64,000 nt of DNA, from assembly GCA_963210315.1 (NCBI GenBank), contig OY723281.1, forward strand, positions 1-64,000, written 5' to 3'. Within the stretch, counting starts at the first letter, position 1. Each line of letters starts with the position of its first letter. Source of the DNA: Rhynchopus euleeides. Its lineage: Eukaryota; Euglenozoa; Diplonemea; Diplonemida; Diplonemidae. The position numbers and the translations under genes were made by a program. Below the pieces are notes generated by a model. It saw nothing but the letters and a program-made list of their open reading frames with translations, was not told the DNA's origin and searched no databases. Positions 29,445 through 39,168 of this stretch are shown here, in pieces.

Positions 29445-32081
29445 TTAAGAAATCGTTGGTGCCTGCCGCGTCAGCGGGTGCGAGCCGTGCAGGGGGTGAA
29501 AGAGGCTCTTCCACCCCGCCGCCGTCGCAGGGATGCGTGCACCTCCCATCGACCCACACGGAGACACACCATCCACAGCCACCCTATCACCCTCATCCCA
29601 CTCGCAACCCTTGCGGGCCTGCTCCTCCAGCAGCCTCGTCGTCACCCGCGTCGGACCCACCGTCGCTGCCACCGTCTCGACCGGCGCGCCTTCCTCCTGG
29701 GTCTCAGGGGCACCGCTGCAGGCGAGGTCATCGCTGTCGACGTAGTCGTCGTCGTCGAACGCCAGCGGCTCGTTGATGCCAGGGGCTGTTGAGGTCGCGT
29801 TTGAGCCTCCACCCTGCATCGATCCGCCATCCGCTGCCGCCCGCCGCTTCTCCCCCAACACCGCGTTCCTGCTGCGGCGTGTCGTCGCCCCGGCTGTCTC
29901 TACCCGCGTCACCTTACCCGCCGCCAGCATCGCTGCGGCCACACCCTCCTTCCCCACAGCCTTGCCGCACGACCCAGGGAGGGCTGTAGAAGAGGCTTGG
30001 GAGCCGCTGCCCTGGGCGCGCGCGCGGGGTGTTGTCCTGCCTGCCGGTGTCTGCGGGGAGGCAGCCGACAGCGGCACAGGGGTCCCAGGGAGGGCTGTTG
30101 AAGAGGCGTTGGAGCCACTGCCCTGGGAGGTCTGCGCGCGCGGGGTCGACTGTCCTGCGGGTGCCGGCTGGGAGGCGGACGGAAGCGCCGACACCCCAGG
30201 GAGGGCTGTTGAAGAGGCGTTGGAGCCACTGCCCTGGGAGGTCTGAGCGCGCGGGGTCGATTGTCCTGCGGGTGCCGGTTGGGAGGCGGACGGAAGCGCC
30301 GACACCCCAGGGAGGGCTGTTGAAGAGGCGTTGGAGCCGCTGCCCTGGGAGGTCTGCACTTGGGGGGCCGACGCCCCGAGGGGCGCCTGTTGGGGGGCCG
30401 GCGGGGGCGCCGACCCCTCGCCGGGGCTTGTTGTAGTCGGAGGAGGGGGCACCACATCCGGCGCGGCGCCCCTTGCCCCCCCATCACCTTCTCCCTCAGC
30501 CGTCTCCTGCTTCATCTCCGCCTCGGCCCCCTGGGCCGGCCCAGGCGGACCTTCACTTCCCTCAGGCCGGGGGACTCGGGGCGGGCGCTGTGCTGCTCTG
30601 CTGGCGCGACTCTCCCGGCGTGCCCGCCGGCCCGGCGACAGCTCCAGGTCCTCACGCAATCCCTGTGGCACCACTGCGGTCTCCCCGGTGTCGACGTCCA
30701 GCACTTCGACCCTCGGGACGTACCCAGGGCAGTGCCGCACCCCACGACCCTTCGCGCACTTGTCGCACACCCGGCGCCAGCACCCACCACACTGCTTGTG
30801 GGCCTTCCGCAGGTCCACCGAGCCGCTGCACTTCTCGCACCTCTGCACGCCCAACTGCGAATCACCCTTCACCCACTCCATCAGTCCTGCCCACCTGCAC
30901 TCGAGCAGGTCCTCAGCGGGCTCCTGCGGGGGTAGGGCCATGAGGTGCTGGCGGATGGCCCTGGGCAGCACGAGCGGAGAGTAGTGCCCGTACTCCGCCC
31001 CAGTCCTGCGCAAGCAGAACGCGTCGCGCGTGCCGCCCTCCCCGATCGGGCGCAACACCATCGGCACCTGGTTGTCAACCAGGAGCAGGATGGTGCACCG
31101 CGTCCCTCGCGCGACCGCAGCCAACACGACGTAGTCGGCCCACGTCCGTGGGTCGCGACTGCCCGGCTTGGCCATGAACGCGGCCCACATGTCGGGGCCC
31201 TCCTCAACCCGCATGCGGAGATCAGCGTCCTGCAGCGCGCGCTGGACCCCCATCTGGCGGAGCCAGGCGCTGTCACACCCCAGGGTCTCCTTGCCCAACG
31301 CAGCGATGCCGTCGAAGGCGCAGTCCCCCACAACGAACGACCATCCCTCGGGGACCCTCAGGCCGAGGCGCGCTTGCTGCTGCCGGGCTGTCACGCCCGG
31401 CAGCCCGCCATCCACCTGCGCTCGCCACTCCTTCAGCTGCGCCAGCGGGTCGTCGACCATGGCGTCCATCTCCACGGCGCTGTCGTCCTCCGCCGGCGGG
31501 GGCGGCGGCTGCCTGCGCGGCGGCGGTTCGCTTCGCACGGGCCCCTCCGTCTCCTCTGCCTCCTCCACATCCATCTCATCCAGGCGGCAGTCCCAGTCAG
31601 CAGGGGGCAGCACGTCCAGCCCTGTGTCCCTCGCGAAGTAGAAGTCCGGCTCGATCGCCGGGACGGGGTCCGCCTTCACCCGCTGCCGCAAGTTCCCGGA
31701 CTTCAGGTCCAGACACAGCGAGCCCCGCCTCATCGCCGACTTCCCAATAGCTCGCATCAGGGGGACGGTGATCCGCGCCGCCCAAGTCCGCGTCAGCTCA
31801 CTGCGGTTCCCCATCTTGTGGTCCACTGCATAATTCACAAGATGGCGGAAGAGAGTGGCTGCCTCGGTGCCCATACCCCCGGACTGCTCCAGCGCGAAGG
31901 CCGTGAAGGCCATCCCCTCCGCCTGGCACTTGGCATCGTGCTTGGCGTGCTTCGCGGCCTCAGCACGGGACGCTGTGTACCCCCGGGCCTTCGCCGCCCC
32001 CTGCATGGACGACTGCGCCGTCGTTGACCACACAGTGACGTCGATGGCCCTGCTGCGCTCCTCGCTCACACCGACAGGCAT
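29445..32081 (-). CDS. LINE2 C-terminal ORF: post-endonuclease region, OTU domain, zinc cluster, Ser/Pro repeats
   Basis: About 878 residues. The ATG is an accident: its A comes from the RE1 poly-A at the junction. The frame starts in the endonuclease (AIDVTVWS), runs through the conserved LINE C-terminal region (GTEAATLFRHL), then an OTU domain with VVGDCAFDGI (+31318-31335) and YGHYSPLVL (+30970-30990). A Cys cluster follows (CEKC, CGGCWRRVCDKC, +30740-30850), then three ~37-residue Ser/Ala/Pro repeats. The ending resembles that of LINE1 (WKSLFHP versus WDALFTP). RT is missing, so the piece cannot move by itself. The wider open frame to 32378 reads through RE1 and is not meaningful. Confidence 0.82.
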   Translation of the reverse strand: MPVGVSEERSRAIDVTVWSTTAQSSMQGAAKARGYTASRAEAAKHAKHDAKCQAEGMAFTAFALEQSGGMGTEAATLFRHLVNYAVDHKMGNRSELTRTWAARITVPLMRAIGKSAMRRGSLCLDLKSGNLRQRVKADPVPAIEPDFYFARDTGLDVLPPADWDCRLDEMDVEEAEETEGPVRSEPPPRRQPPPPPAEDDSAVEMDAMVDDPLAQLKEWRAQVDGGLPGVTARQQQARLGLRVPEGWSFVVGDCAFDGIAALGKETLGCDSAWLRQMGVQRALQDADLRMRVEEGPDMWAAFMAKPGSRDPRTWADYVVLAAVARGTRCTILLLVDNQVPMVLRPIGEGGTRDAFCLRRTGAEYGHYSPLVLPRAIRQHLMALPPQEPAEDLLECRWAGLMEWVKGDSQLGVQRCEKCSGSVDLRKAHKQCGGCWRRVCDKCAKGRGVRHCPGYVPRVEVLDVDTGETAVVPQGLREDLELSPGRRARRESRASRAAQRPPRVPRPEGSEGPPGPAQGAEAEMKQETAEGEGDGGARGAAPDVVPPPPTTTSPGEGSAPPPAPQQAPLGASAPQVQTSQGSGSNASSTALPGVSALPSASQPAPAGQSTPRAQTSQGSGSNASSTALPGVSALPSASQPAPAGQSTPRAQTSQGSGSNASSTALPGTPVPLSAASPQTPAGRTTPRARAQGSGSQASSTALPGSCGKAVGKEGVAAAMLAAGKVTRVETAGATTRRSRNAVLGEKRRAAADGGSMQGGGSNATSTAPGINEPLAFDDDDYVDSDDLACSGAPETQEEGAPVETVAATVGPTRVTTRLLEEQARKGCEWDEGDRVAVDGVSPCGSMGGARIPATAAGWKSLFHPLHGSHPLTRQAPTIS
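29972..30416. repeat. 111-bp tandem repeats within LINE2 ORF
   Basis: CCCAGGGAGGGCTGT recurs at about 29973, 30084, 30195 and 30306, a 111-bp period that keeps frame and encodes repeated NASSTALPGVSALPSASQ. The unit is near-identical between the middle copies. Confidence 0.88.
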
Positions 32082-33170
32082 TTTTTTTTGGACCGAGAAT
32101 CTTTGCAGCTGTTGTTTGTCTGGGCTAGTTGGTACAGAATACAAGGTACAAGAGACAAGCAAGACAAGAAACGAAAAGAAGAAAGCGAAAGAAACACACA
32201 TGAAAAGATCACACACATCAAACGACACGCCAAAAATGGCACAGCCTCTGGACATCCACTTAGCCAGCGAGGACCACACTGGTGACAGATTGCTCGTACA
32301 TAACTCCAAAAACGGGGGGCTTGGTTGCTTCAATAGCATATGGTTGATAGCCGCCAACCGCTTTTGTGTTATGTGCAAGGAACCTGAAGTGGAAGTTGCA
32401 CATTACACATTGCAATGAATGCTGAAACACAGAGTGTCACAGGAAACGATCGAGTAAAGAAAAACTCAAAGAAAAAGCCCAAAAGGGAAACACAAGCTAG
32501 CTGGGACAACGCTAGGGTTCAGAAAACTGCTCTTTGTAGTGATGGAGGGGCTTGTTGGTTTGTTTGTAGCCGCAACGCATCGACACAAAGAGAGGTCTCT
32601 GTTGTGCACCGAAAAAGTAGAGAAAGGGCCAATGGTGAAAGCAAAAGGCAGTGCTGTCTATGACTCCACCGCCTGCAACACTAGTCAACCCCTTGTGCGA
32701 AGGGGGAGGGGCCAGGCACAGGTCAGCAGCGACCACCCAGAGGGGCTACCCGTTGAGGGCTTAGAGCCGCAACGTGGGGGCAGGATCAGCTCCAGCAGGA
32801 TCTTCTCAGGCATCGCGCAGCTCCAGCACGCCCGATCGCGGCACTAGGGAAAGCATTAGCGAGGCTTTCACGCCCCAAAAGGGGGGCAACCCTGCATCCT
32901 GATCTTCCTACAGGCTGGCCTGCAGACGTCCATGTGCTCAAGCCACTCATGCAATTAGAGCAACTCAGAGGGAACAGCCCAGGGCCTTATGCTCGCGCAC
33001 ACTGCCCTGACCCATGCACAGGTCCGATTTCTCCCGAGACTCACTCAAGAGGCCCCCCCAAGGTCAATTCCAAGGATCTTAATACCAGAGCTTGCTTTGG
33101 TTTCCCCTCCAATGAGGGTAATCACAGGGGGCGCCACGTGAAGGCAGCAAGTTGGATTTTATCCCCCCGG
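32081..33170 (-). mobile_element. RE1 copy 3: full length, minus strand, poly-A joined to LINE2
   Basis: Read on the minus strand it runs from GGGGGGATAAAATCC at 33168 to CTCGGTCC plus nine A at 32081. Its 5' end abuts, after two bases, the poly-A of RE1 copy 4; its 3' poly-A abuts truncated LINE2. Confidence 0.92.
33091..33168 (-). ncRNA. Candidate HDV-like ribozyme, RE1 copy 3
   Basis: Same fold as copies 1 and 2. The main difference seen is in the P4 loop (CCCUC-AUUG-GAGGG instead of CUUG). P1, P2, P3 and the CCAA joining strand are unchanged. Confidence 0.72.
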
Positions 33171-33322
33171 TTTTTTTTTTTTTTTGGGGGACATCCGGAC
33201 CGAGAATCTTTGCAGCTGTTGTTTGTCTGGGCTAGTTGGTACAGAATACAAGGTACAAGAGACAAGCAAGACAAGAAACGAAAAGAAGAAAGCGAAAGAA
33301 ACACACATGAAAAGATCACACA
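33171..33322 (-). mobile_element. RE1 copy 4: 5'-truncated tail with 15-A poly-A
   Basis: Minus-strand RE1 3' end (GGTCCGGATGTCCCCC) plus 15 A (T run 33171-33185). Homology stops near 33322 in a CA-rich stretch. It sits directly upstream of RE1 copy 3. Confidence 0.88.
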
Positions 33323-33569
33323 CACACAGAGTTGACGGAAAAAGGCGGACCCTCTTTTGTCCCAGTGCTCCGTGCTATGCACTGGGACCCCGTTGCCCAG
33401 GCGGACCAGCCTGGGGGAGCCCTCGGGGTGTGGGGTTGAGTTTTACGACTTCCCTAGGTCTTAGGTAGTTTAAGGTCGTGCCCAGGACCTTGGTGCGAGG
33501 TGCCAGGACGGTTTGTACCCGAGGCTTTTGTAGGCAAGGGGTTGCACCAAAAAAATATAGACAGAAAAA
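33323..33569. other. Short spacer with inverted copy of 16662-16706
   Basis: Contains the reverse complement of the 45 bp at 16662-16706 (about 33443-33492). Otherwise no feature. Confidence 0.5.
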
Positions 33570-34168
33570 CATAGACAGCACTGCCTTTTGCTTTCACCAT
33601 TGGCCCTTTCTCTACTTTTTCGGTGCACAACAGAGACCTCTCTTTGTGTCGATGCGTTGCGGCTACAAACAAACCAACAAGCCCCTCCATCACTACAAAG
33701 AGCAGTTTTCTGAACCCTAGCGTTGTCCCAGCTAGCTTGTGTTTCCCTTTTGGGCTTTTTCTTTGAGTTTTTCTTTACTCGATCGTTTCCTGTGACACTC
33801 TGTGTTTCAGCATTCATTGCAATGTGTAATGTGCAACTTCCACTTCAGGTTCCTTGCACATAACACAAAAGCGGTTGGCGGCTATCAACCATATGCTATT
33901 GAAGCAACCAAGCCCCCCGTTTTTGGAGTTATGTACGAGCAATCTGTCACCAGTGTGGTCCTCGCTGGCTAAGTGGATGTCCAGAGGCTGTGCCATTTTT
34001 GGCGTGTCGTTTGATGTGTGTGATCTTTTCATGTGTGTTTCTTTCGCTTTCTTCTTTTCGTTTCTTGTCTTGCTTGTCTCTTGTACCTTGTATTCTGTAC
34101 CAACTAGCCCAGACAAACAACAGCTGCAAAGATTCTCGGTCCGGATGTCCCCCAAAAAAAAAAAAAAA
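33570..34168 (+). mobile_element. RE1 copy 5: 5'-truncated with 15-A poly-A
   Basis: Matches RE1 from CATAGACAGCACTGCC to the 3' end, followed by 15 A (34154-34168). The 5' half, including the ribozyme, is absent, which is typical of incomplete reverse transcription. A target duplication was not recognised. Confidence 0.9.
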
Positions 34169-34918
34169 TTGAAACTACCTGAAGTGTGAGGCTGCAGGGC
34201 GGGGCTCGCGCAGCAGGTTCTGCCCACCAGTTCCGACAAGGTGTGTTGTTGGCGCGCTTCCCCCCATCCATCTATAGGGGTCTTCACTCAGAGTTAAGTG
34301 AGTCGTGGCACAGACAACGTATTATGGAGACAAAGCGACGCAGTTTGGCACAGAGCGAAGGCCCTGAGTGGGTCTTCGCAGTGGTGTGGTCCTCAGTGCA
34401 TTTTGGTGCATTTCCTGTTGATCTCGCTGAGAACTGACGAAGATTGACGAAGAAGGTGGAAATCGGCAAAATCGTCGTGAATAGTGGCACACGGGATGGC
34501 GCTGGGCACGGCACTGCCCAGCCATCCCAGTATGATAGAGCTATGAGCTATGAGAGAGCGGCGAAACTCACACCCACCCCAGCCCAGCCCAACCCCCCCA
34601 ACCCCCTCCCTAAGACCTGGGCAGTGGGTGTGAGGCGGTGTTGCGGGACGCCAACCAGGGAGAGTTCCAACCAGGTGGAAGGCTGCAGAGAAGGGAGGGG
34701 GTGGGGACCAGTCTGCAGAGAGAGCACTGCGTCAAGCATTTGCCCCCTTCCAATCTCAGATGCAAATGCATCAGCTGCCTCCAAACAGAGAACAAGGGTG
34801 AGTACTGCTGTGTTGCAAGGCTAGAAAGGAAGAGAATGACAGAACACAACAAATACGCAAGCAGGTGCAACACGACACCAAAAAGGAATGCAGGGAACAG
34901 GGTGACGAGACACTGCAC
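34169..34918. other. Spacer with a degenerate MITE and WD40-A 3' flank
   Basis: About 34366-34460 is a diverged copy of the GGGGGTCTTCGCT MITE. From about 34690 to 34918 the sequence matches the 3' flank of WD40 copy B (47920-48107), so the gene duplication includes its downstream region. Confidence 0.6.
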
Positions 34919-36061
34919 TCAGGGTGAAACGGAAGACACAGCACACACAGAGACTGAAGTTTTGTTCGTTGGTGTGAAGACCCACCTCCCGCAGAGGCTG
35001 AGTGCAACACCAAAACCCTTTGAGTCCACCTTCCGCAGATACTCACCTGTGATGAGGCGGTGCAGTCTGGTGCTGGCCCACGTTTTCACTGCAACAACAT
35101 CACCTGGCTGTGACACAGCGAGTGCGTAGGTATCGGGGTCCAGTTGCACAGTACGCAGGCAGCTGAGGGAGGTTGTGCACCACACCTTGAGTGACTTGTC
35201 GTAAGAGCACGACACCAGGTGCTGCTCGTCCTGAGTCAGGGCGATGTCTTTCACCGAATCAGTGTCGCCATCCAGGGTGTGTGTGTGTGTGAGGGTGCTG
35301 ATGTCCCACACACGGATGCTCTTGGCATTTGACCCGCTGAAGATCCTCGTGCCCGACACAGCAATGCCGTAAACAACCTTGCTGTGACCCTCCAGCACTG
35401 TGGCGCTCGGTGTGCCCTTCAAGTCCCACACACGCACTTCGCCGTTGTAGTCTCCGGACACCAGACGTCCGCAGTGTGTCCACGCTGCACTGTACACGCT
35501 GTTGTTGTTGTGGTGCAGCATGCACACCTCCTCCCAAGTTGAAGTCAGCCACACGCAGATGGTGCCGTCAAAAGAGCACGTTGCCAACCACGTCCCACAG
35601 ACAGAGAACGCTGTGCAAACAATCGGCCTGTTGCCGTGTGTTAAGTCCGCCACCACAGCAGCGGTGGTGGTGTCAAACACAGTGATGTGTCCGTTGGAGT
35701 AACCCACAGCACAGAGCGTCCCACACCTCGACAGTGTGATCCGGTAAACGTGGCTGCCATGGGTCGATGAGTAGAATGCGGGAGCCTTGACAATGGGCCA
35801 GCGTGGGACGAGCTGGACAGCACCCCCGTCCTTCAGACCCGTGTCGGCAACGCGCTGTGCGTCGTCCAGCTCCTCCTCACACCCTTCGATGTGTGCTGCG
35901 ACGTTTTCAGCCTCACGGACTGGGTTGATAGAACCCGGGAACATCTCGTTGAGCGCATCCGCCTTCAGCCCGACCACAGTCCCGCCTTCCGGAACACCGA
36001 CGACACAGCTGTCTCCGGTCCCGCTGTGACGCACAGTCACATCCACGGTGGGGCCGTCCAT
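34919..36061 (-). CDS. WD40 copy A: ubiquitin-like domain followed by seven-blade WD40 propeller
   Basis: From the ATG at 36061 the frame encodes 380 residues. The first ~85 look ubiquitin-like: a beta strand VDVTVRH, then TVVGLKADALNEMFPG, EGCEEELDDAQRVADTGLKDG and AVQLVPRWP, matching the LDD..L.D.GL..G..V.LV ending of that fold. Seven WD40-type blades follow, with repeats ending VWDL, VWDI, VWCT and HITVFDT. WD40 proteins act as interaction scaffolds; the partner is unknown. This is the only copy in the window that looks intact. The frame is open upstream to 36127, and a spliced N-terminal exon at 36269-36544 is likely. Most repeats contain many Cys and Thr. A role in ubiquitin signalling is inference only. 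Confidence 0.8.
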   Translation of the reverse strand: MDGPTVDVTVRHSGTGDSCVVGVPEGGTVVGLKADALNEMFPGSINPVREAENVAAHIEGCEEELDDAQRVADTGLKDGGAVQLVPRWPIVKAPAFYSSTHGSHVYRITLSRCGTLCAVGYSNGHITVFDTTTAAVVADLTHGNRPIVCTAFSVCGTWLATCSFDGTICVWLTSTWEEVCMLHHNNNSVYSAAWTHCGRLVSGDYNGEVRVWDLKGTPSATVLEGHSKVVYGIAVSGTRIFSGSNAKSIRVWDISTLTHTHTLDGDTDSVKDIALTQDEQHLVSCSYDKSLKVWCTTSLSCLRTVQLDPDTYALAVSQPGDVVAVKTWASTRLHRLITGEYLRKVDSKGFGVALSLCGRWVFTPTNKTSVSVCAVSSVSP

Positions 36062-36268
36062 CCCTGTGGTGGGGGTGGTTGGTAGGAGGTGAGGTGTCGA
36101 GATGGTTGTCGGGTCGCAAGCTTGCACACAACATCACAGAACAAGTCCCCACACAGTTGGGCTGCGGAAGAACTATCAGAAGGCAACCTCTCCTTCCCAG
36201 CAACAACAGTTCTGATGACACTCCAATTGCACTGTCAGGTTGACGCTTCCCCACACGGAAACACACAC

Positions 36269-36544
36269 GAAACTTGTTCCGTGCATTGGTGCTGCCATAC
36301 TCTTGCTGCTGGGTTCGACACCTGCGGGCTCTGTGGGGTTGGTGGGGAGCACCTTCTCCACGACTGGGCCCCCCTCCGCCGCGATGCCCCCCTCCAGGGA
36401 CCCACCCACAGCACCCGGGGTCGCAGGCGATTGCACCGGGCAGGCCGTGACGCGACGCCGCTTCGACGCGCTCTGTGGGGGAGTGCCCGGCTCCGCTGCG
36501 GGGGGCGTCACGCACCTCCCCTTCTTCCCGCCCCTCGCAGACAT
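36269..36544 (-). CDS. Probable N-terminal exon of WD40 copy A
   Basis: Starts MSARGGKKGR and carries a basic KRRRVT motif resembling a nuclear localisation signal, then a Pro/Gly/Ala linker to GTSF. A nearly identical 276-bp block lies at the same place upstream of WD40 copy B, while the sequence between exon and WD40 differs by an indel, as expected of an intron. A GT donor at 36267-36268 leaves the phase unmatched to the AG at 36064; a donor at AA-GTTTCG would fit. The exact junction is therefore unresolved, and a separate small gene is possible. Confidence 0.5.
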
Positions 36545-37754
36545 GGTGACGGGAGGAGGCTGTGTGGGTGGTGGTGTGCACGTGGGGTGGTGTGCCCCAC
36601 ACGCCCTCTCTGATGCTGGGTGCTCGTCCACCCTCAAGTGAGCAAAGCAAAACACCACACTACCCCCTCACACAGAACAGGCGCCACGCTGAGCACAGCA
36701 GGGTTGGCACAGATCAGGGGATGCAGGGGTGGGGGTGGGGTTGGGTTGGGGTTGGGGCTCGCCCCCTGAGGGCCACACACATCTACTTGCCTCCTTACCG
36801 ACGGGGTTTCCTTCCGACTTGTGTGCAGACAGCGTCCTGCAAACTGCCCGTGCAACCCATCCCAGACAGCAGGACTCACCCTGTGCCCAAGTGGTCTGTC
36901 TACATAGCGCGCTGCGGCAGATTGTGTAACTATCGTCGGGGGTGTTCAACGACCCGTTCTTTTGACCGTTTCTGGCGTCATCATGAAACCCCCTGCAACT
37001 GGCACAAATGAAATGGGCGTGTGATTCGGGGGCCCCAGAGCCACCGGATCTCACAAAAACGAATGGGGGGGGGGGGGGGCTAATTCGCTGAGAAGTGCAG
37101 AAAAGTGAATCGTATCCAAAGTCGTCACCAAGCTGGTGTGGCATCATGCCGCCACTGCTGCCCACACACACACTCGCCCCCCTAACTGTATTACGGTTGC
37201 AGTGGAGGGGACCTTACCTGTTGTGTCAGTTTGTCTTTATTTTTGTACGTCGTCGACTCATTTCTCTTCACTTCTGAGCGGGGACACCTCAGGTGTGCAG
37301 CAGTGGCGACATGATGCCACACCAGCTTGGGACCCGAACCTCATTCTCAACGGTGAGGAGGGGGCTGGGGGTGGAGACAGTTGAGGGATTCGAAGCCCCC
37401 CTGTGTGCTGCCACGTGGAGTGTCAGCAGGCCCCTGGGTTCACACGGGTGTGTACTCTGGGTACACCCGGGGGCTGTAGTGCGTGCACTGCAACACGGAG
37501 ATTCGAGAGACAATAGGGGTCTGTCTTCGCTATGGTGTGGCCGTCAGTGCATTGTTTGGTGCATTTCCTGTTGAATTGGTCTGGTGGTCTTGAAACCCTG
37601 ATAAAAGATTGACAAAAGAATAACGACGAAGACCCCCCGATGAGAGACTGTGGGGGGTCTTCGCTTGGCTGTTATTCTCCGTCAGAATACTACTGACACA
37701 CTTCAGGAATCTGTCACTTGCTTGCATTGCACGCATCCACCATGAGAGACCGTG

Positions 37755-37870
37755 GGGGGTCTTCGCTGGCTGTTATTCTCCGTCAAAAATCTTTCGTCAG
37801 GTTTCAGCCAACAATTCAACTGGAAATGCAGCAAAATGCACCGACAACCACCCTGGAGCGAAGACCCCCT
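37755..37870. mobile_element. MITE with GGGGGTCTTCGCT termini
   Basis: About 116 bp with TIRs GGGGGTCTTCGCT and its complement, and the family core near AAATGCACCAAAATGCAC (diverged here). Non-coding. Confidence 0.8.
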
Positions 37871-37984
37871 CCGGGAAGAAGTGTGAGGGGGAGAGGGGGG
37901 TTAAATGGTAGAATGTAGAAAGTGATTGTTCCACGGTATTACTGGGGGGGTTCAAATACAAGACGTATTCAAATACAAGACGTA

Positions 37985-38092
37985 GGGGGTCTTCGCTGGC
38001 CGTTATCCTCCGTCAATCTCCGTCAGTTTTCAGCTAATTCAACAGCGAATGCACCAAAACGCACTGACGGTCACCCCGTAGCGAAGACCCCC
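37985..38092. mobile_element. MITE, 108 bp, GTA target duplication
   Basis: TIRs GGGGGTCTTCGCT...AGCGAAGACCCCC with GTA on both sides. The 3-bp duplication and G-rich ends fit a PIF/Harbinger-like or CACTA-like non-autonomous element; no transposase is present. Confidence 0.85.
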
Positions 38093-38141
38093 GTATAATG
38101 GAATAGAAGCCGGGTCGTGGTTTTCCAAATTCCACGGTTTG

Positions 38142-38181
38142 AAAATTTGAATACAAGCCGTACGGCTTGTATTCAAATTTT
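38142..38181. repeat. Perfect 40-bp palindrome
   Basis: Every base pairs about the centre GTAC (38160-38163), with AAAATTTGAATACAAGCC as the left arm. It could extrude as a cruciform or be a MITE end pair. Confidence 0.85.
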
Positions 38182-38699
38182 TGGGTTTTTGAGGGATTTT
38201 CTGAACGGGGGAGACCAAATTTTGCCCCCAGTTTGGCGGAGTTGGGTGGCGGGAGACCGTGCAAAATAGAACCCCCGGAGGGGGTAGTTTCTGGTCACCC
38301 GGGCTTGCTCACCACATGCCAGGCCACAACTGGTGCGGAAGAAGGCCAATCCCTTCACCCACCCACGTGTACATTGTCAGTGAGGATGACTAGCATGGCG
38401 TTGCACACCTACATAAGCGCCATTCCCCTTGAGAAGGTGATCAGCACTCCTGCAGTTCGTCCCGTGTGCATGTACCCACATCAGCCTCTTCGGGCATCAA
38501 TCGTCTTATCGGTATTCCATCTCGCATGAATTATGCGCGTATCGGCCCGGATAGACTCGCCTGGGCCTGCAAAGGTGCAGGCGTACGGTGCCCGCCAGAG
38601 TGGCCCTCTCCGCGTACAGTACTCCCACACCCCGAACTCCTAGCCGTTGGCAATTGTGACGAAAATTTCCTGCAGGAAATCCCTCACAAACGACCCTAG

Positions 38700-38930
38700 T
38701 TGAATAGAAGCCGTACCTACCACCCCCCGTGTATATGTCACCCCCCAAAAGAGGTGTGTTTATGTCACCCCCAGGCGGCCCTGGCGGGGGGTGACATACA
38801 CTAACCTACCACCCCCTGTGTTTATGTCACCCCCGAAAAGGTGTGTTCATGTCACCCCCCTCCCGATTTTTGCACCTGGGGGGGGGGGGTGACATATACA
38901 CGGGGGGTGGTAGGTACGGCTTCTATTCAA
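38700..38930. mobile_element. Small foldback element
   Basis: TTGAATAGAAGCCGTACC at 38700 is matched in reverse at 38930, giving a stem of about 47 bp. The inside is rich in repeated GTTTATGTCACCCCC motifs. No coding capacity. Confidence 0.75.
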
Positions 38931-39168
38931 ATTTCGAATCTTTTGAAAATCTCAATTTTCGTCGCCGGCTTCGCCGAATATAAGCCGTACGGCTTGTATT
39001 TGAACCCCCCCCCCAGTAAGAATCCACACGTGGGAGGCGAGGGGGGGTGATAGGTAAGTACAAAGACAACTGCTGTTCTCGACCATGTTCAAAACTGCTC
39101 AAAAATCAGGACGTCACTACCTCCAGCTGTGCATGGCAGGGGGGAGACGAGGGGGGGGGGGGGGGGTA

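Larger units (their letters stand above)
29420..32081 (-). mobile_element. LINE2: 5'-truncated RLE-type LINE, joined upstream to RE1 poly-A
   Basis: A 2.66-kb 3' portion of a LINE related to LINE1. Its end (29420-29460) is the same 40 bp seen poly-adenylated at 16608-16661. Its truncated 5' end directly abuts nine A of RE1 copy 3 (T run 32081-32089 on the plus strand). No poly-A remains at its own 3' end here. Confidence 0.85.
36545..38699. repeat. Intergenic repeats: MITEs and palindromes
   Basis: No gene. It holds a 32-bp inverted pair (about 37131-37162 and 37296-37327), diverged MITEs at about 37515-37638 and 37650-37690, intact MITEs at 37755-37870 and 37985-38092, and a perfect 40-bp palindrome at 38142-38181 around CAAGCCGTACGGCTTG. 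The palindrome core recurs near 38981. Confidence 0.65.

Noticed and set aside
34919-36061. Kelch or generic beta-propeller of mobile-element origin
   Set aside because: Blades end in VWD/VWC-type WD40 signatures, and no element termini or target duplications bound the gene; its copies share flanks as segmental duplicates.
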